From Nonomuraea africana (lineage in GTDB: Bacteria; Actinomycetota; Actinomycetes; Streptosporangiales; Streptosporangiaceae), in contig NZ_JADBEF010000001.1 in NCBI RefSeq assembly GCF_014873535.1, forward strand, positions 9,300,001 to 9,364,000: a stretch of 64,000 nt of DNA, written 5' to 3'. The position numbers and the translations under genes are program-made. Below the pieces are notes generated by a model that was not told the origin of the DNA, made no database searches, and saw only the letters and a program-made list of their open reading frames with translations. Of the stretch, positions 16,436 to 24,074 are shown one piece after another (the first letter of the stretch is position 1; each line of letters begins with the position of its first letter).

Positions 16436-17869
16436 ATGACTGCAGAGACTGTTGAGACCACGACCGGCACGGGCCGCGTGGCTCGCGTCACGGGTCCCGT
16501 CGTCGACGTGGAGTTCCCCGTCGAGGCCATGCCCGAGATCTACAACGCCCTCAACGTCGAGGTCACCCTCGGCGGCGAGACCAAGACGCTGACCCTTGAG
16601 GTCGCCCAGCACCTCGGCGACAACATCGTCAGGGCCATCTCCATGCAGCCCACCGACGGCGTCGTCCGCGGCACGCCCGTCGTCGACAGCGGCCAGCCCA
16701 TCTCGGTGCCGGTCGGCGACGTCGTCAAGGGCCACGTGTGGAACGCGCTCGGCGAGTCCCTGGACGTGCCGACCGCCTCGCTCCAGATCAACGAGAAGTG
16801 GGGCATCCACCGTCCGGCTCCGGCCTTCGACCAGCTCGAGTCCCGCACCGAGATGCTGGTCACCGGCATCAAGGTCATCGACCTGCTCACGCCGTACGTG
16901 CAGGGTGGGAAGATCGGTCTGTTCGGTGGCGCCGGTGTCGGCAAGACCGTTCTGATCCAGGAGATGATCCGCCGAGTCGCTCGTAACTTCGGTGGCACCT
17001 CCTGCTTCGCGGGCGTCGGTGAGCGTACCCGTGAGGGCAACGACCTCTGGCTGGAGATGGAGGAGGCGGACGTCCTCAAGGACACCGCCCTCGTCTTCGG
17101 TCAGATGGACGAGCCGCCGGGCACGCGTCTTCGCGTCGCGCTCTCCGCGCTGACCATGGCGGAGTACTTCCGCGACGTGCAGAAGCAGGACGTGCTTCTG
17201 TTCATCGACAACATCTTCCGCTTCACGCAGGCCGGTTCGGAGGTCTCCACCCTCCTCGGCCGCATGCCGTCCGCCGTGGGTTACCAGCCCACGCTGGCCG
17301 ACGAGATGGGTGTGCTCCAGGAGCGCATCACCTCGACGCGTGGTCACTCGATCACCTCGATGCAGGCGATCTACGTGCCCGCGGACGACATCACCGACCC
17401 GGCCCCGCACAACGCGTTCGCGCACCTCGACGCGCAGACCGTGCTCTCGCGGCCGATCTCGGAGAAGGGCATCTACCCCGCGGTGGACCCGCTCGACTCC
17501 ACCTCGCGTATCCTCGACCCGCAGATCGTGGGCGCCGAGCACTACGCGGTGGCCCAGGAGACCAAGCGGATCCTGCAGAAGTACCGCGAGCTCCAGGACA
17601 TCATCGCGATCCTCGGTATCGACGAGCTGTCCGAAGAGGACAAGGTCACCGTTCAGCGCGCCCGTCGCATCGAGCGTTTCCTCTCCCACCCGATGTACGC
17701 CGCCGAGGCGTTCACCGGTCAGCCGGGCGAGAACGTGCCGCTGGACGAGACCATCGCCTCCTTCAAGGGGCTGTGCGCCGGCGACTACGACCACCTGCCC
17801 GAGCAGGCGTTCTACATGGTCGGCGGCATCGAGCAGGCCGTCGCCAAGGCCAAGGAACTCTCCAAGTAA
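16436..17869 (+). CDS. atpD: ATP synthase F1 subunit beta
   Basis: 477 residues from ATG 16436, 1 base after the atpG stop; an earlier in-frame start would lie inside atpG. Catalytic subunit: Walker A GGAGVGKT at 164-171, catalytic Glu in GVGERTREGND, Walker B ...LLFIDNIFRF, and the DELSEED-type lever as DELSEED (IDELSEEDKVTV). Very strongly conserved and complete. Confidence 0.98.
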   Translation: MTAETVETTTGTGRVARVTGPVVDVEFPVEAMPEIYNALNVEVTLGGETKTLTLEVAQHLGDNIVRAISMQPTDGVVRGTPVVDSGQPISVPVGDVVKGHVWNALGESLDVPTASLQINEKWGIHRPAPAFDQLESRTEMLVTGIKVIDLLTPYVQGGKIGLFGGAGVGKTVLIQEMIRRVARNFGGTSCFAGVGERTREGNDLWLEMEEADVLKDTALVFGQMDEPPGTRLRVALSALTMAEYFRDVQKQDVLLFIDNIFRFTQAGSEVSTLLGRMPSAVGYQPTLADEMGVLQERITSTRGHSITSMQAIYVPADDITDPAPHNAFAHLDAQTVLSRPISEKGIYPAVDPLDSTSRILDPQIVGAEHYAVAQETKRILQKYRELQDIIAILGIDELSEEDKVTVQRARRIERFLSHPMYAAEAFTGQPGENVPLDETIASFKGLCAGDYDHLPEQAFYMVGGIEQAVAKAKELSK

Positions 17870-17879
17870 TCGCCTTCGG

Positions 17880-17912
17880 TGCCGGTATCAGCACCTCGTG
17901 CTGATACCGGCA
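17880..17912 (+). terminator. Perfect intercistronic hairpin between atpD and atpC
   Basis: A 15-bp perfect stem (17880-17894 with 17898-17912) with the triloop CTC, starting 10 bp after the atpD stop. There is no T-tract, so it is more likely a partial terminator, processing site or 3' stabiliser of the atpD message than a full stop. atpC lies 25 bp further on. Confidence 0.7.
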
Positions 17913-17937
17913 TCTGATCGGAAAGGAACCTACACAA

Positions 17938-18342
17938 GTGGCGAAGCTACGGGTAGGGGTCGTCTCACCGGAGCGTGAGATCTGGTCGGGCGAGGCCGAC
18001 ATGGTGATTGCCAAGACCGTGGACGGCGAGATCGGTATTATGCCTCAACACGCACCGGTGCTCGGCGTACTCGTCGAGGGCGGGGTCCTGCGTGTGAAGC
18101 GCGGCGGCGGCGAGGACGACCTCGTGGCCGCGGTGCACGGCGGGTTCATCTCCGTGGCCGACAACGAGGTGTCCGTGCTGGCCGAGGCGGCCGAGCTGGG
18201 CTCCGAGGTGGACGTCGCGGCTGCCCGCGACGCTCTGGCCAGGGCGCAGGCCTCGGTCGAGGCGAACCAGGATGACGCCGACGCGGCGGTCGAGGCCAAG
18301 CGTGCCAAGGCCCGGCTGCGCGCCGCCGGCGAGGACGTCTGA
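17938..18342 (+). CDS. atpC: ATP synthase F1 subunit epsilon
   Basis: 134 residues, GTG start, ribosome-binding site GAAAGGA. N-terminal beta sandwich (LRVGVVSPEREIWSGEADMVIAKTVDGEIGIMPQHAPVLG) and C-terminal helical pair with the DVAAARDALARAQASVEANQDD region. Regulates hydrolysis and couples gamma to the c-ring. The hairpin before it separates it from the rest of the operon. Confidence 0.96.
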   Translation: MAKLRVGVVSPEREIWSGEADMVIAKTVDGEIGIMPQHAPVLGVLVEGGVLRVKRGGGEDDLVAAVHGGFISVADNEVSVLAEAAELGSEVDVAAARDALARAQASVEANQDDADAAVEAKRAKARLRAAGEDV

Positions 18343-18367
18343 TCTTTCACAACCGGCGGGGGCGGCG

Positions 18368-18745
18368 ATGCTGACGATTCTTACGGACGCACTGCTCGCT
18401 GCCCTCCTGGTCGCGGCTCTCCTGCTGATCCGCGGTTTCGCGCTGGCACGCTCCCGCGGGAGCGTGCCGTGTCGTCTCAGGGTCGGCTCCCATAGCTGGC
18501 GCAGCGGAGTAGCCCGCTACGCCGACGGGGAGCTCCACTGGATCCCCCTCATAGGTGTGCTGTTCAGGCCGCGCCACGCGATCGCGAGGCGCGGCCTGAC
18601 CGTTTCCAGCCGCCGCCGCATCGACGGCGGTCTGTGGGCCGTCGACTGCGGGCCCGTCTCCCTGGCGATGTCGGAGGACGCGCTGACCGGGTTCCTGGCC
18701 TGGCTGGAGTCGGCGCCGCCGAGCGCCTATCTCGACGTCGCCTGA
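18368..18745 (+). CDS. DUF2550 membrane-anchored protein
   Basis: 125 residues from ATG 18368. One N-terminal membrane helix (MLTILTDALLAALLVAALLLIRGFALA), then a small beta-rich domain (VPCRLRVGSHSWRSGVARYADGELHWIPL...FRPRHAIARRGLTV). This matches DUF2550, a family of unknown function found immediately after atpC in actinobacteria. The gene follows atpC by 25 bp and is probably the last gene of the operon. A role linked to the membrane or ATP synthase is only suggested by this constant position. Confidence 0.88.
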   Translation: MLTILTDALLAALLVAALLLIRGFALARSRGSVPCRLRVGSHSWRSGVARYADGELHWIPLIGVLFRPRHAIARRGLTVSSRRRIDGGLWAVDCGPVSLAMSEDALTGFLAWLESAPPSAYLDVA

Positions 18746-18765
18746 CACACCGTCCCGGCGCTCCG

Positions 18766-19356
18766 CTAGCGCGTGCCCCCCGGCTTCCACAGGATCTCGG
18801 TGCCGTTGTGCGCCGTCCTGCACAGGATGAACAGCAGGTCGGACAGGCGGTTGAGGTAGGTCGCCGGCAGCGGGCTGATGTCCTGGTAGACCTGCATGGC
18901 CGCCCAGGCCGAGCGCTCGGCGCGGCGCACCGTCACGCGGGCCACGTGCAACTGTGCCGTCGCGGGGTCGCCGCCGGGCAGGATGAAGCTGCGCAGGGGC
19001 TTCAGCTCGGCGTTGAAGCGGTCACACTGCTCTTCCAGCCACGCGATGTACGAGGGCTCGACCCGTAGCGGAGGGAACTCCGGGGTGTCGACGGCGGGCG
19101 TGGCCAGGTCGGCGCCGAGGTCGAACAGCTCGTTCTGGACCCTGCCCAGCACCGCCACGATCTCGGGGGAGAGCGTGCCGTACGCCAGGGCCAGGCCGAT
19201 GGCGGCGTTGGCCTCCTCGGCGTCGGCGTAGGCGGCGAGCCTCGGGTCGGTCTTCGAGGTACGGCTCAGGTCGCTGAGCGCGGTCGTGCCGTCGTCGCCG
19301 GTCCGGGTGTAGATCCTGGAGAGGACGACCGGCTTGTCCTTGTCTGCGCGCGTCAT
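18766..19356 (-). CDS. Corrinoid adenosyltransferase, PduO type
   Basis: 196 residues. ATP:cob(I)alamin adenosyltransferase, making adenosylcobalamin. The N-terminus LSRIYTRTGDDGTTAL is the ATP-binding signature; FILPGGDPATAQLHVARVTVRRAER and the C-terminal YLNRLSDLLFILCR complete the active site. I take the ATG at 19356 because upstream residues in the open frame (including a palindrome at 19387-19402) are not part of the family. Adenosylcobalamin serves methylmalonyl-CoA mutase, and a methylmalonyl-CoA epimerase is encoded at 33.2 kb. Convergent with the DUF2550 gene. Confidence 0.93.
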   Translation of the reverse strand: MTRADKDKPVVLSRIYTRTGDDGTTALSDLSRTSKTDPRLAAYADAEEANAAIGLALAYGTLSPEIVAVLGRVQNELFDLGADLATPAVDTPEFPPLRVEPSYIAWLEEQCDRFNAELKPLRSFILPGGDPATAQLHVARVTVRRAERSAWAAMQVYQDISPLPATYLNRLSDLLFILCRTAHNGTEILWKPGGTR

Positions 19357-19386
19357 GACCCCAGCATCGCAGACGGTTCCCCGCGG

Positions 19387-19402
19387 CATGACAGATGTCA
19401 TG
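19387..19402. promoter_or_regulatory. Perfect 16-bp palindromic operator candidate
   Basis: CATGACA-GA-TGTCATG, 7-bp arms and a 2-bp spacer, in the 126-bp gap between the divergent adenosyltransferase gene and the ABC exporter/two-component operon. It sits 80 bp before the ABC start, a suitable position for the NarL-type regulator encoded by the same operon. Confidence 0.55.
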
Positions 19403-19482
19403 CGCACCCGGCGCGATCTTCATCTGCGGTCGGTGATATCGGCGACTACAGGGAGGAAGGCCGACACAGCAGGCTTGACGGC

Positions 19483-20433
19483 ATGAGGACGACACAGACG
19501 GCGGGCACCGCGGAGCGCGGGGCGGTGGGCGGACCGGCGATCGAGGTCGCGGGGCTGCGGCAGCGCTACGGGCGCTTCGAAGCGGTGCGGGGCATCTCCT
19601 TCGAGGTCTCGCACGGGGAGCTGTTCGCGCTGCTCGGCACCAACGGCGCGGGCAAGACCACCACGATGGAGGTCCTGGAGGGGTTCACCGGGGCGAGCGA
19701 CGGCATGGTCCGGGTGCTCGGGCTCGACCCGGTGCGACAGCGCAGGGCGCTGCGCCCGCGCATCGGGATCATGCTGCAGGAGGCGGGCTTCCTCGGCGAT
19801 CTGACCGTCGCCGAGACCGTCGACGTCTGGCGGGGGATGAGCGCCGACGCGGGCCGCGAGCCGGCGAAGGAGGACGTCCTGGAGCAGGTGGGACTGTCGA
19901 GCAAGGCCAGGACCAGGGTCAGGCAGCTCTCGGGCGGGCAGAAGCGCCGGCTGGACCTCGCGCTCGCGGTGCTCTCGCGCCCCGAGGTGCTCTTCCTGGA
20001 CGAGCCGACTACGGGCATGGATCCCGAGGCGAGGCAGGCCACCTGGGAGGTCATCAGGGGTCTCAAGGAGCGCGGCACCACCGTGCTGCTCACCACGCAC
20101 TACCTGGAAGAGGCCGAGCGCCTGGCCGACCGGCTCGCCATCATGCACGAGGGCGTGATCCACACCTACGGCACGGTGGACGAGGTCGTGGCCACGACGG
20201 GCGACCAGATCTCCTTCAGGCTGCCACGGCCCGCCGAGCCGCCGTTCCTCGACGGCGCGGCCCCCGTGGTCGAGCGCGGTCACGTCGTCTACACGCTGCG
20301 CGGCGAGTCGCACCCCGCCCTGAGGTCGTTGCTGGCCTGGGCCGACGAGATCGATCTGACCCTGGAGCGGCTCGAGGTGCGCAGGGGCACCCTCGAGGAC
20401 GCCTTCCTGCGAGTGGTGGAGGAGAAGCGATGA
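19483..20433 (+). CDS. ABC transporter ATP-binding protein (DrrA/CcmA type)
   Basis: 316 residues. Walker A GTNGAGKT (52-59), Q-loop in IGIMLQEAGF, signature LSGGQ (149-153), Walker B LFLDEP (170-175), then the H-loop TTH. The ~80-residue C-terminal extension is typical of DrrA-like drug or lipid exporters. Energises the permease encoded next, with which it overlaps by four bases. First gene of a four-gene operon with a histidine kinase and response regulator, the YdfJ/DesKR-type arrangement that usually senses membrane or antibiotic stress. Confidence 0.93.
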   Translation: MRTTQTAGTAERGAVGGPAIEVAGLRQRYGRFEAVRGISFEVSHGELFALLGTNGAGKTTTMEVLEGFTGASDGMVRVLGLDPVRQRRALRPRIGIMLQEAGFLGDLTVAETVDVWRGMSADAGREPAKEDVLEQVGLSSKARTRVRQLSGGQKRRLDLALAVLSRPEVLFLDEPTTGMDPEARQATWEVIRGLKERGTTVLLTTHYLEEAERLADRLAIMHEGVIHTYGTVDEVVATTGDQISFRLPRPAEPPFLDGAAPVVERGHVVYTLRGESHPALRSLLAWADEIDLTLERLEVRRGTLEDAFLRVVEEKR

Positions 20434-21146
20434 GGACCGACGCGCTGCACGCCGTACGGCTGGCCAGGATGGATCTGAAGCTGCTCGGCCGCAACACGAC
20501 GGCGATGTTCAACGTGCTGCTGCTGCCGCTGCTGTTCGCCTTGATGCTCTCCCAGGGCGGAGAGGACTCGTTCGTGCTGACCGGCCTGCCGGGCGTGATG
20601 CTGGTCTTCGCGGTCTTCATGAACCTGGTCAACTCCTTCACCGCGCGGCGCGAGGAGCTGGTGCTCAAGCGGCTGCGCGGCGGTCAGGGCTCGGCCGTGG
20701 CCATCTTCGGCGGCGCGGGGCTGGCGGCGTTGGCGGTGTTCGTCCTGCAGGTGGCGCTGCTGGTGGTGTGGATCGAGCGCAGGGGCGGCGGGCTGCCGGA
20801 GAACGTGCCGATGATGCTGGTGGCGGCGGTGCTGGGCGTGGCGGTGTTCGCGCTGCTGGCCGCGGCCTTCTCGGGGATCACCCCGAACGCCGAGCTCGCG
20901 CAGGTCGCGGTGCTGCCGGTGCTGATCGTGGCACTGCTCGGCTCCCCGCTCATCGTGCCGCTGTCGAAGATGCCCTTCGTCGTCAGGCTGGTGCCCACGA
21001 CGCCGATCGTGGAGATGATGCGCATGGGCTACGGCGGCGGGTCGTGGCTCGCGGCGCTGCCCTGGATCGGCGTGCTGCTCGCCTGGCTGGTGGTCGCCGG
21101 ACTGCTGGCGAAGTGGCTGTTCCGCTGGGATCCCAGGCACAGCTAG
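20430..21146 (+). CDS. ABC-2 type transporter permease
   Basis: 238 residues with six predicted helices in the ABC-2 pattern (helices near residues 24-42, 46-66, 95-115, 130-152, 160-178, 208-230). Partner of the upstream ATPase (ATGA overlap). Exports an unidentified substrate, by family probably a drug, antibiotic or lipid. Relatively short but complete for this subgroup. Confidence 0.9.
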   Translation: MRTDALHAVRLARMDLKLLGRNTTAMFNVLLLPLLFALMLSQGGEDSFVLTGLPGVMLVFAVFMNLVNSFTARREELVLKRLRGGQGSAVAIFGGAGLAALAVFVLQVALLVVWIERRGGGLPENVPMMLVAAVLGVAVFALLAAAFSGITPNAELAQVAVLPVLIVALLGSPLIVPLSKMPFVVRLVPTTPIVEMMRMGYGGGSWLAALPWIGVLLAWLVVAGLLAKWLFRWDPRHS

Positions 21147-21159
21147 GTTGACTCCCACC

Positions 21160-22239
21160 ATGAGCGACAGCCGCACCGAGTACGAGCGCCTCAGGCGAGC
21201 CACCAAGTGGAGCGTCGCAGGGGGCGCTCTGCTGCCGTGGGTGGGCCTGTTCTGGACGGCGACGGCGCCGGGCCCGCCGCCGCCCTGGCAGCTGGTGGTC
21301 GCGGCGGTCGCGGCCGCCGTCTTCACGGTCGTCTACTGGCGGGCCGCCAGTCTCACCGTGGCGGGGACCCACGCCCGCACCGAAGTGATCGTCACAGGGG
21401 TGCTGGCGCTGTTGATCTTCGTGATGACCCGCGAACCCGAGTTCGCGGGCGTGATGACGGCGCTCGGCTGGGCGGCGCTCGCCGGCCTGCACGTCTCCAG
21501 GTCCACCGCGGTGGTGATGACCCTGATCGCGACGGGGGCGTGCGCGGCCTTCCAGCCCTACGGCGTGGTCTTCTACGCCGTGACGATCAGCATGGTGGTG
21601 TGGCTCAACCGCTTCCAGTTCTGGTTCTGGACGGTGGTCAAGGCGGCGCTCGACGGCAGGGACGCCCAGGCCAAGCTGGCGGTCACCGAGGAGCGGCTGC
21701 GCTTCTCGCGCGACCTGCACGACGTGGTCGGGCACAGCCTCTCCGCCATCGCGGTCAAGAGCGAGCTGGCCGCCCGTCTCGCCTCGGGCCCCGCGGCCGA
21801 GGAGATGATGGAGGTCAGGAGGCTGGCGCGGGAGTCGCTCAAGGAGATCCGCTCGGTCGTCCGCGGCTACCGCACGATCGACCTCAACGCGGAGCTGCGC
21901 AGCGTCAGGGCGGTCATGGAGGCCGCGGGCATCAGCTGCGCCCTGGAGCTGCCGGAGGCGGCGCTGAGCGACGAGATGAGCACGCTGCTGGCCTGGCTGG
22001 TGCGCGAGAGCAGCACCAACGTGCTGCGACACAGCGCCGCCACCCGCTGCCGGATCAGGGTCGCCTCGAGCGACGGGCAGGTGGAGCTGACCGTGAGCAA
22101 CGACCACCCCAAACCGCCCAGGAGTACGGCGGGCAGCGGTCTGGCGGGGATGAGCGAGCGGGTCGCCGCGCTCGGCGGCGTGCTGACGGCGGGACAGAAC
22201 GACGGAGAGTTCACGGTGAGCGCGAGGATTCCGGCATGA
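21160..22239 (+). CDS. Sensor histidine kinase, NarL/DesK type
   Basis: 359 residues from ATG 21160. The N-terminal half has about five membrane helices (residues ~18-155). The HisKA_3 dimerisation helix FSRDLHDVVGHSLSAIAVKSE places the phospho-accepting histidine at H187, and the C-terminal HATPase domain shows RESSTNVLRHSAAT, TVSNDH and GSGLAGMSERVAALGG. The intramembrane-sensor layout, with no extracellular domain, is usual for kinases paired with drug-export ABC systems. Overlaps the regulator by four bases. Confidence 0.92.
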   Translation: MSDSRTEYERLRRATKWSVAGGALLPWVGLFWTATAPGPPPPWQLVVAAVAAAVFTVVYWRAASLTVAGTHARTEVIVTGVLALLIFVMTREPEFAGVMTALGWAALAGLHVSRSTAVVMTLIATGACAAFQPYGVVFYAVTISMVVWLNRFQFWFWTVVKAALDGRDAQAKLAVTEERLRFSRDLHDVVGHSLSAIAVKSELAARLASGPAAEEMMEVRRLARESLKEIRSVVRGYRTIDLNAELRSVRAVMEAAGISCALELPEAALSDEMSTLLAWLVRESSTNVLRHSAATRCRIRVASSDGQVELTVSNDHPKPPRSTAGSGLAGMSERVAALGGVLTAGQNDGEFTVSARIPA

Positions 22240-22829
22240 TCAAGGTGTTGCTGGCCGACGACGAGCACCTCATCCGCGAGGCGCTGGCCACCCTGCTCGG
22301 CCTCGAGCCCGACATCGAGGTGGTCACCCAGGTCGGCAGGGGCGACCAGGTGGTGGCCGCGGTCGAGGCGCACCGGCCCGACGTGGTCGTCCTCGACATC
22401 GAGATGCCCGGCATGGACGGCCTGAGCGTCGCCGAGGCGCTGCCCGGCCAGGCGATCGTGATCCTCACCAGTTTCGGCAGGCCAGGCTACCTGCGCAGGG
22501 CCCTGGCGGCGGGGGTGCGCGGGTTCATCCCCAAGGACGCCTCCGCCAGCGAGCTGGCCGCGGCGATCAGGAAGGTCCGCGACGGCGGACGCTATCTGGA
22601 CCCCGAGATGGCCGCCTCGGCGATGATGGCGGGGGAGAACCCGCTGACCGAGCGTGAGCGGGGCGCGCTGGAGCTGGCGGCGACGGGTTCGTCGGTGGGG
22701 GAGATCGCCGCGGCCATGCATCTGACCGAGGGAACCGTGCGCAACTACCTGTCCAGCGCCATCACCAAGCTGGGCGCCAGCAACCGAATCACCGCAATTC
22801 GGATGGCAAGGGACATGGGTTGGCTCTGA
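22236..22829 (+). CDS. Response regulator, NarL/LuxR type
   Basis: 197 residues. Receiver domain with acidic pocket D8-D9 and phospho-acceptor D54 (VVVLDIEMPGMDG), conserved T/S in ILTS and K in FIPKDAS. C-terminal LuxR helix-turn-helix ENPLTERERGALELAATGSSVGEIAAAMHLTEGTVRNYLSSAITKLG. The frame is open far upstream inside the kinase gene, but the ATG at 22236 matches the family start exactly. Likely activates the ABC operon, perhaps through the palindrome at 19387. Confidence 0.94.
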   Translation: MIKVLLADDEHLIREALATLLGLEPDIEVVTQVGRGDQVVAAVEAHRPDVVVLDIEMPGMDGLSVAEALPGQAIVILTSFGRPGYLRRALAAGVRGFIPKDASASELAAAIRKVRDGGRYLDPEMAASAMMAGENPLTERERGALELAATGSSVGEIAAAMHLTEGTVRNYLSSAITKLGASNRITAIRMARDMGWL

Positions 22830-22930
22830 ATGGGTAACCGTACACGTGGCTGGAGTGTGTTGATTCTCACCCTGCGAGAGTGAATGACTACGTTGCGTGA
22901 TTTAATGGCGGCGTGACCTGAGGAGGTGGC

Positions 22931-23248
22931 ATGCGGGTCCAGGGGAAGCCGGGGGCACAGGTGGTGCATGTCGGGCATCGGCTCGATGTGGGAACCGTTG
23001 CCGACATTCGGCCGCATCTGCACGACGCGGTCGACAGTGGCACCGGTGACCTGATCGTCGACCTCTCCGACCTGGAGATGATCGACTCCACTGGTCTCGG
23101 TGTGCTCGTGGGCACGCATCGTCGCGCGCTGAGCGCGGAACGCCACCTCGTTCTTCGGGGAGTGCCACCACGGATCATGCGGGTGCTGGCGGTGACTCGG
23201 CTGAATCGAGTGTTGCGCGTGGAGGTGCCGGCGGCCGCGGTGGCCTGA
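22931..23248 (+). CDS. Anti-sigma factor antagonist (STAS domain)
   Basis: 105 residues, close to a bare STAS domain. The regulatory serine is S53 in DLEMIDSTGLGVLVG, the canonical phosphorylation site of SpoIIAA/RsbV/BldG-like proteins. A GAGGAGG ribosome-binding site precedes the ATG. No kinase or sigma gene is adjacent, so it is an orphan antagonist whose partner anti-sigma kinase lies elsewhere. Role in partner switching is inferred from the family. Confidence 0.9.
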   Translation: MRVQGKPGAQVVHVGHRLDVGTVADIRPHLHDAVDSGTGDLIVDLSDLEMIDSTGLGVLVGTHRRALSAERHLVLRGVPPRIMRVLAVTRLNRVLRVEVPAAAVA

Positions 23249-23294
23249 AAGTGACATCCGGCGGTCGGGAGTACGCCGGAGGTCACGCCATATT

Positions 23295-23329
23295 CGAGGG
23301 CAGGGTGCGATCAGCCGCCCCTGCCCTCG
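23295..23329. terminator. Terminator between STAS gene and TetR gene
   Basis: 11-bp perfect stem (23295-23305 with 23319-23329), 13-nt loop, between two convergent genes; may serve both. Confidence 0.6.
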
Positions 23330-23382
23330 CCCATGCGCATGCGATTATCCCCCGACACGCTCGGTATTTCGCCACGGGCGGA

Positions 23383-23970
23383 TCACGACAGGTTCGAAAA
23401 GGACCGCTGGAAGATATGGACCGCCGCGCCGATGAGTTCGTCGATCGAGGGGGGCTCTTCTGCCAGCACCCATTCGATCAGTAGCTCCTGTAACGCTCCT
23501 ATCGCGCCGAGTACGAGCAGGTGCCGATTGACGGGAGCGGGGTCGGGAAAGACGTCCACGACCTCTTCGACGAGGCGGGCGAAGGACTCCACCGCCCGCT
23601 GTCTCGACGCGGTCAGCACATCCCCCGACCTGCGCACTTCGACGTGCATGATGCGGGCGCGCCGCCAGTCGGCCGTGGCGAAACCGATATAGCCGGCGAT
23701 CCCCGCCCTGATGCGCTCGTCGAGCTCCCGAGGGGCCTCCTGCAGGGCCTTCGACACCGCGTCGAGCGTTTCGTCGACGCAGCGCTCGTGCAGGGCCTGG
23801 AGAAGCTCCTCCCTGCCGCCGAAACATTCGTAGAAGGCGCGATTGGAGATGCGCGCCTCCGTGCACAACCTTTCGATCGTCGTGGCGGCGAATCCTGGTT
23901 TCGCATAGAGCGTGTATGCGGCGGCCATCAGCCGCTCCCGCCTGTCAGCCAGCCTTTGCTCGGCTGACAT
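23383..23970 (-). CDS. TetR-family transcriptional regulator
   Basis: 195 residues from ATG 23970. N-terminal helix-turn-helix: RRERLMAAAYTLYAKPGFAATTIERLCTEARISNRAFYECFGGREELLQAL. The C-terminal half is a helical ligand domain without recognisable specificity. It lies 104 bp downstream of, and on the same strand as, the aldehyde dehydrogenase gene, whose promoter contains a GTAA-N4-TTAC element, so that enzyme is its most probable target. An upstream GTG (protein start VNRSYRGMSAEQ) is possible. Confidence 0.88.
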   Translation of the reverse strand: MSAEQRLADRRERLMAAAYTLYAKPGFAATTIERLCTEARISNRAFYECFGGREELLQALHERCVDETLDAVSKALQEAPRELDERIRAGIAGYIGFATADWRRARIMHVEVRRSGDVLTASRQRAVESFARLVEEVVDVFPDPAPVNRHLLVLGAIGALQELLIEWVLAEEPPSIDELIGAAVHIFQRSFSNLS

Positions 23971-24074
23971 TCCCCGGTAAGACCGGTTCACATTCCACCC
24001 GTTCCCGCATGATCGTGAGCCCCCAGAACCCACAATTATGGATGGGTGATCGCATTCGGGAAAGAGCGTCTACA

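Noticed and set aside
18766..19482. Search for a cobalamin riboswitch before the adenosyltransferase
   Set aside because: The 126-bp divergent region is too short and lacks a B12-box-like sequence; only the palindrome stands out.
21207..22235. Upstream in-frame extension of the response regulator (540 codons)
   Set aside because: Runs through the histidine kinase gene in another frame; the receiver domain starts exactly at ATG 22236.
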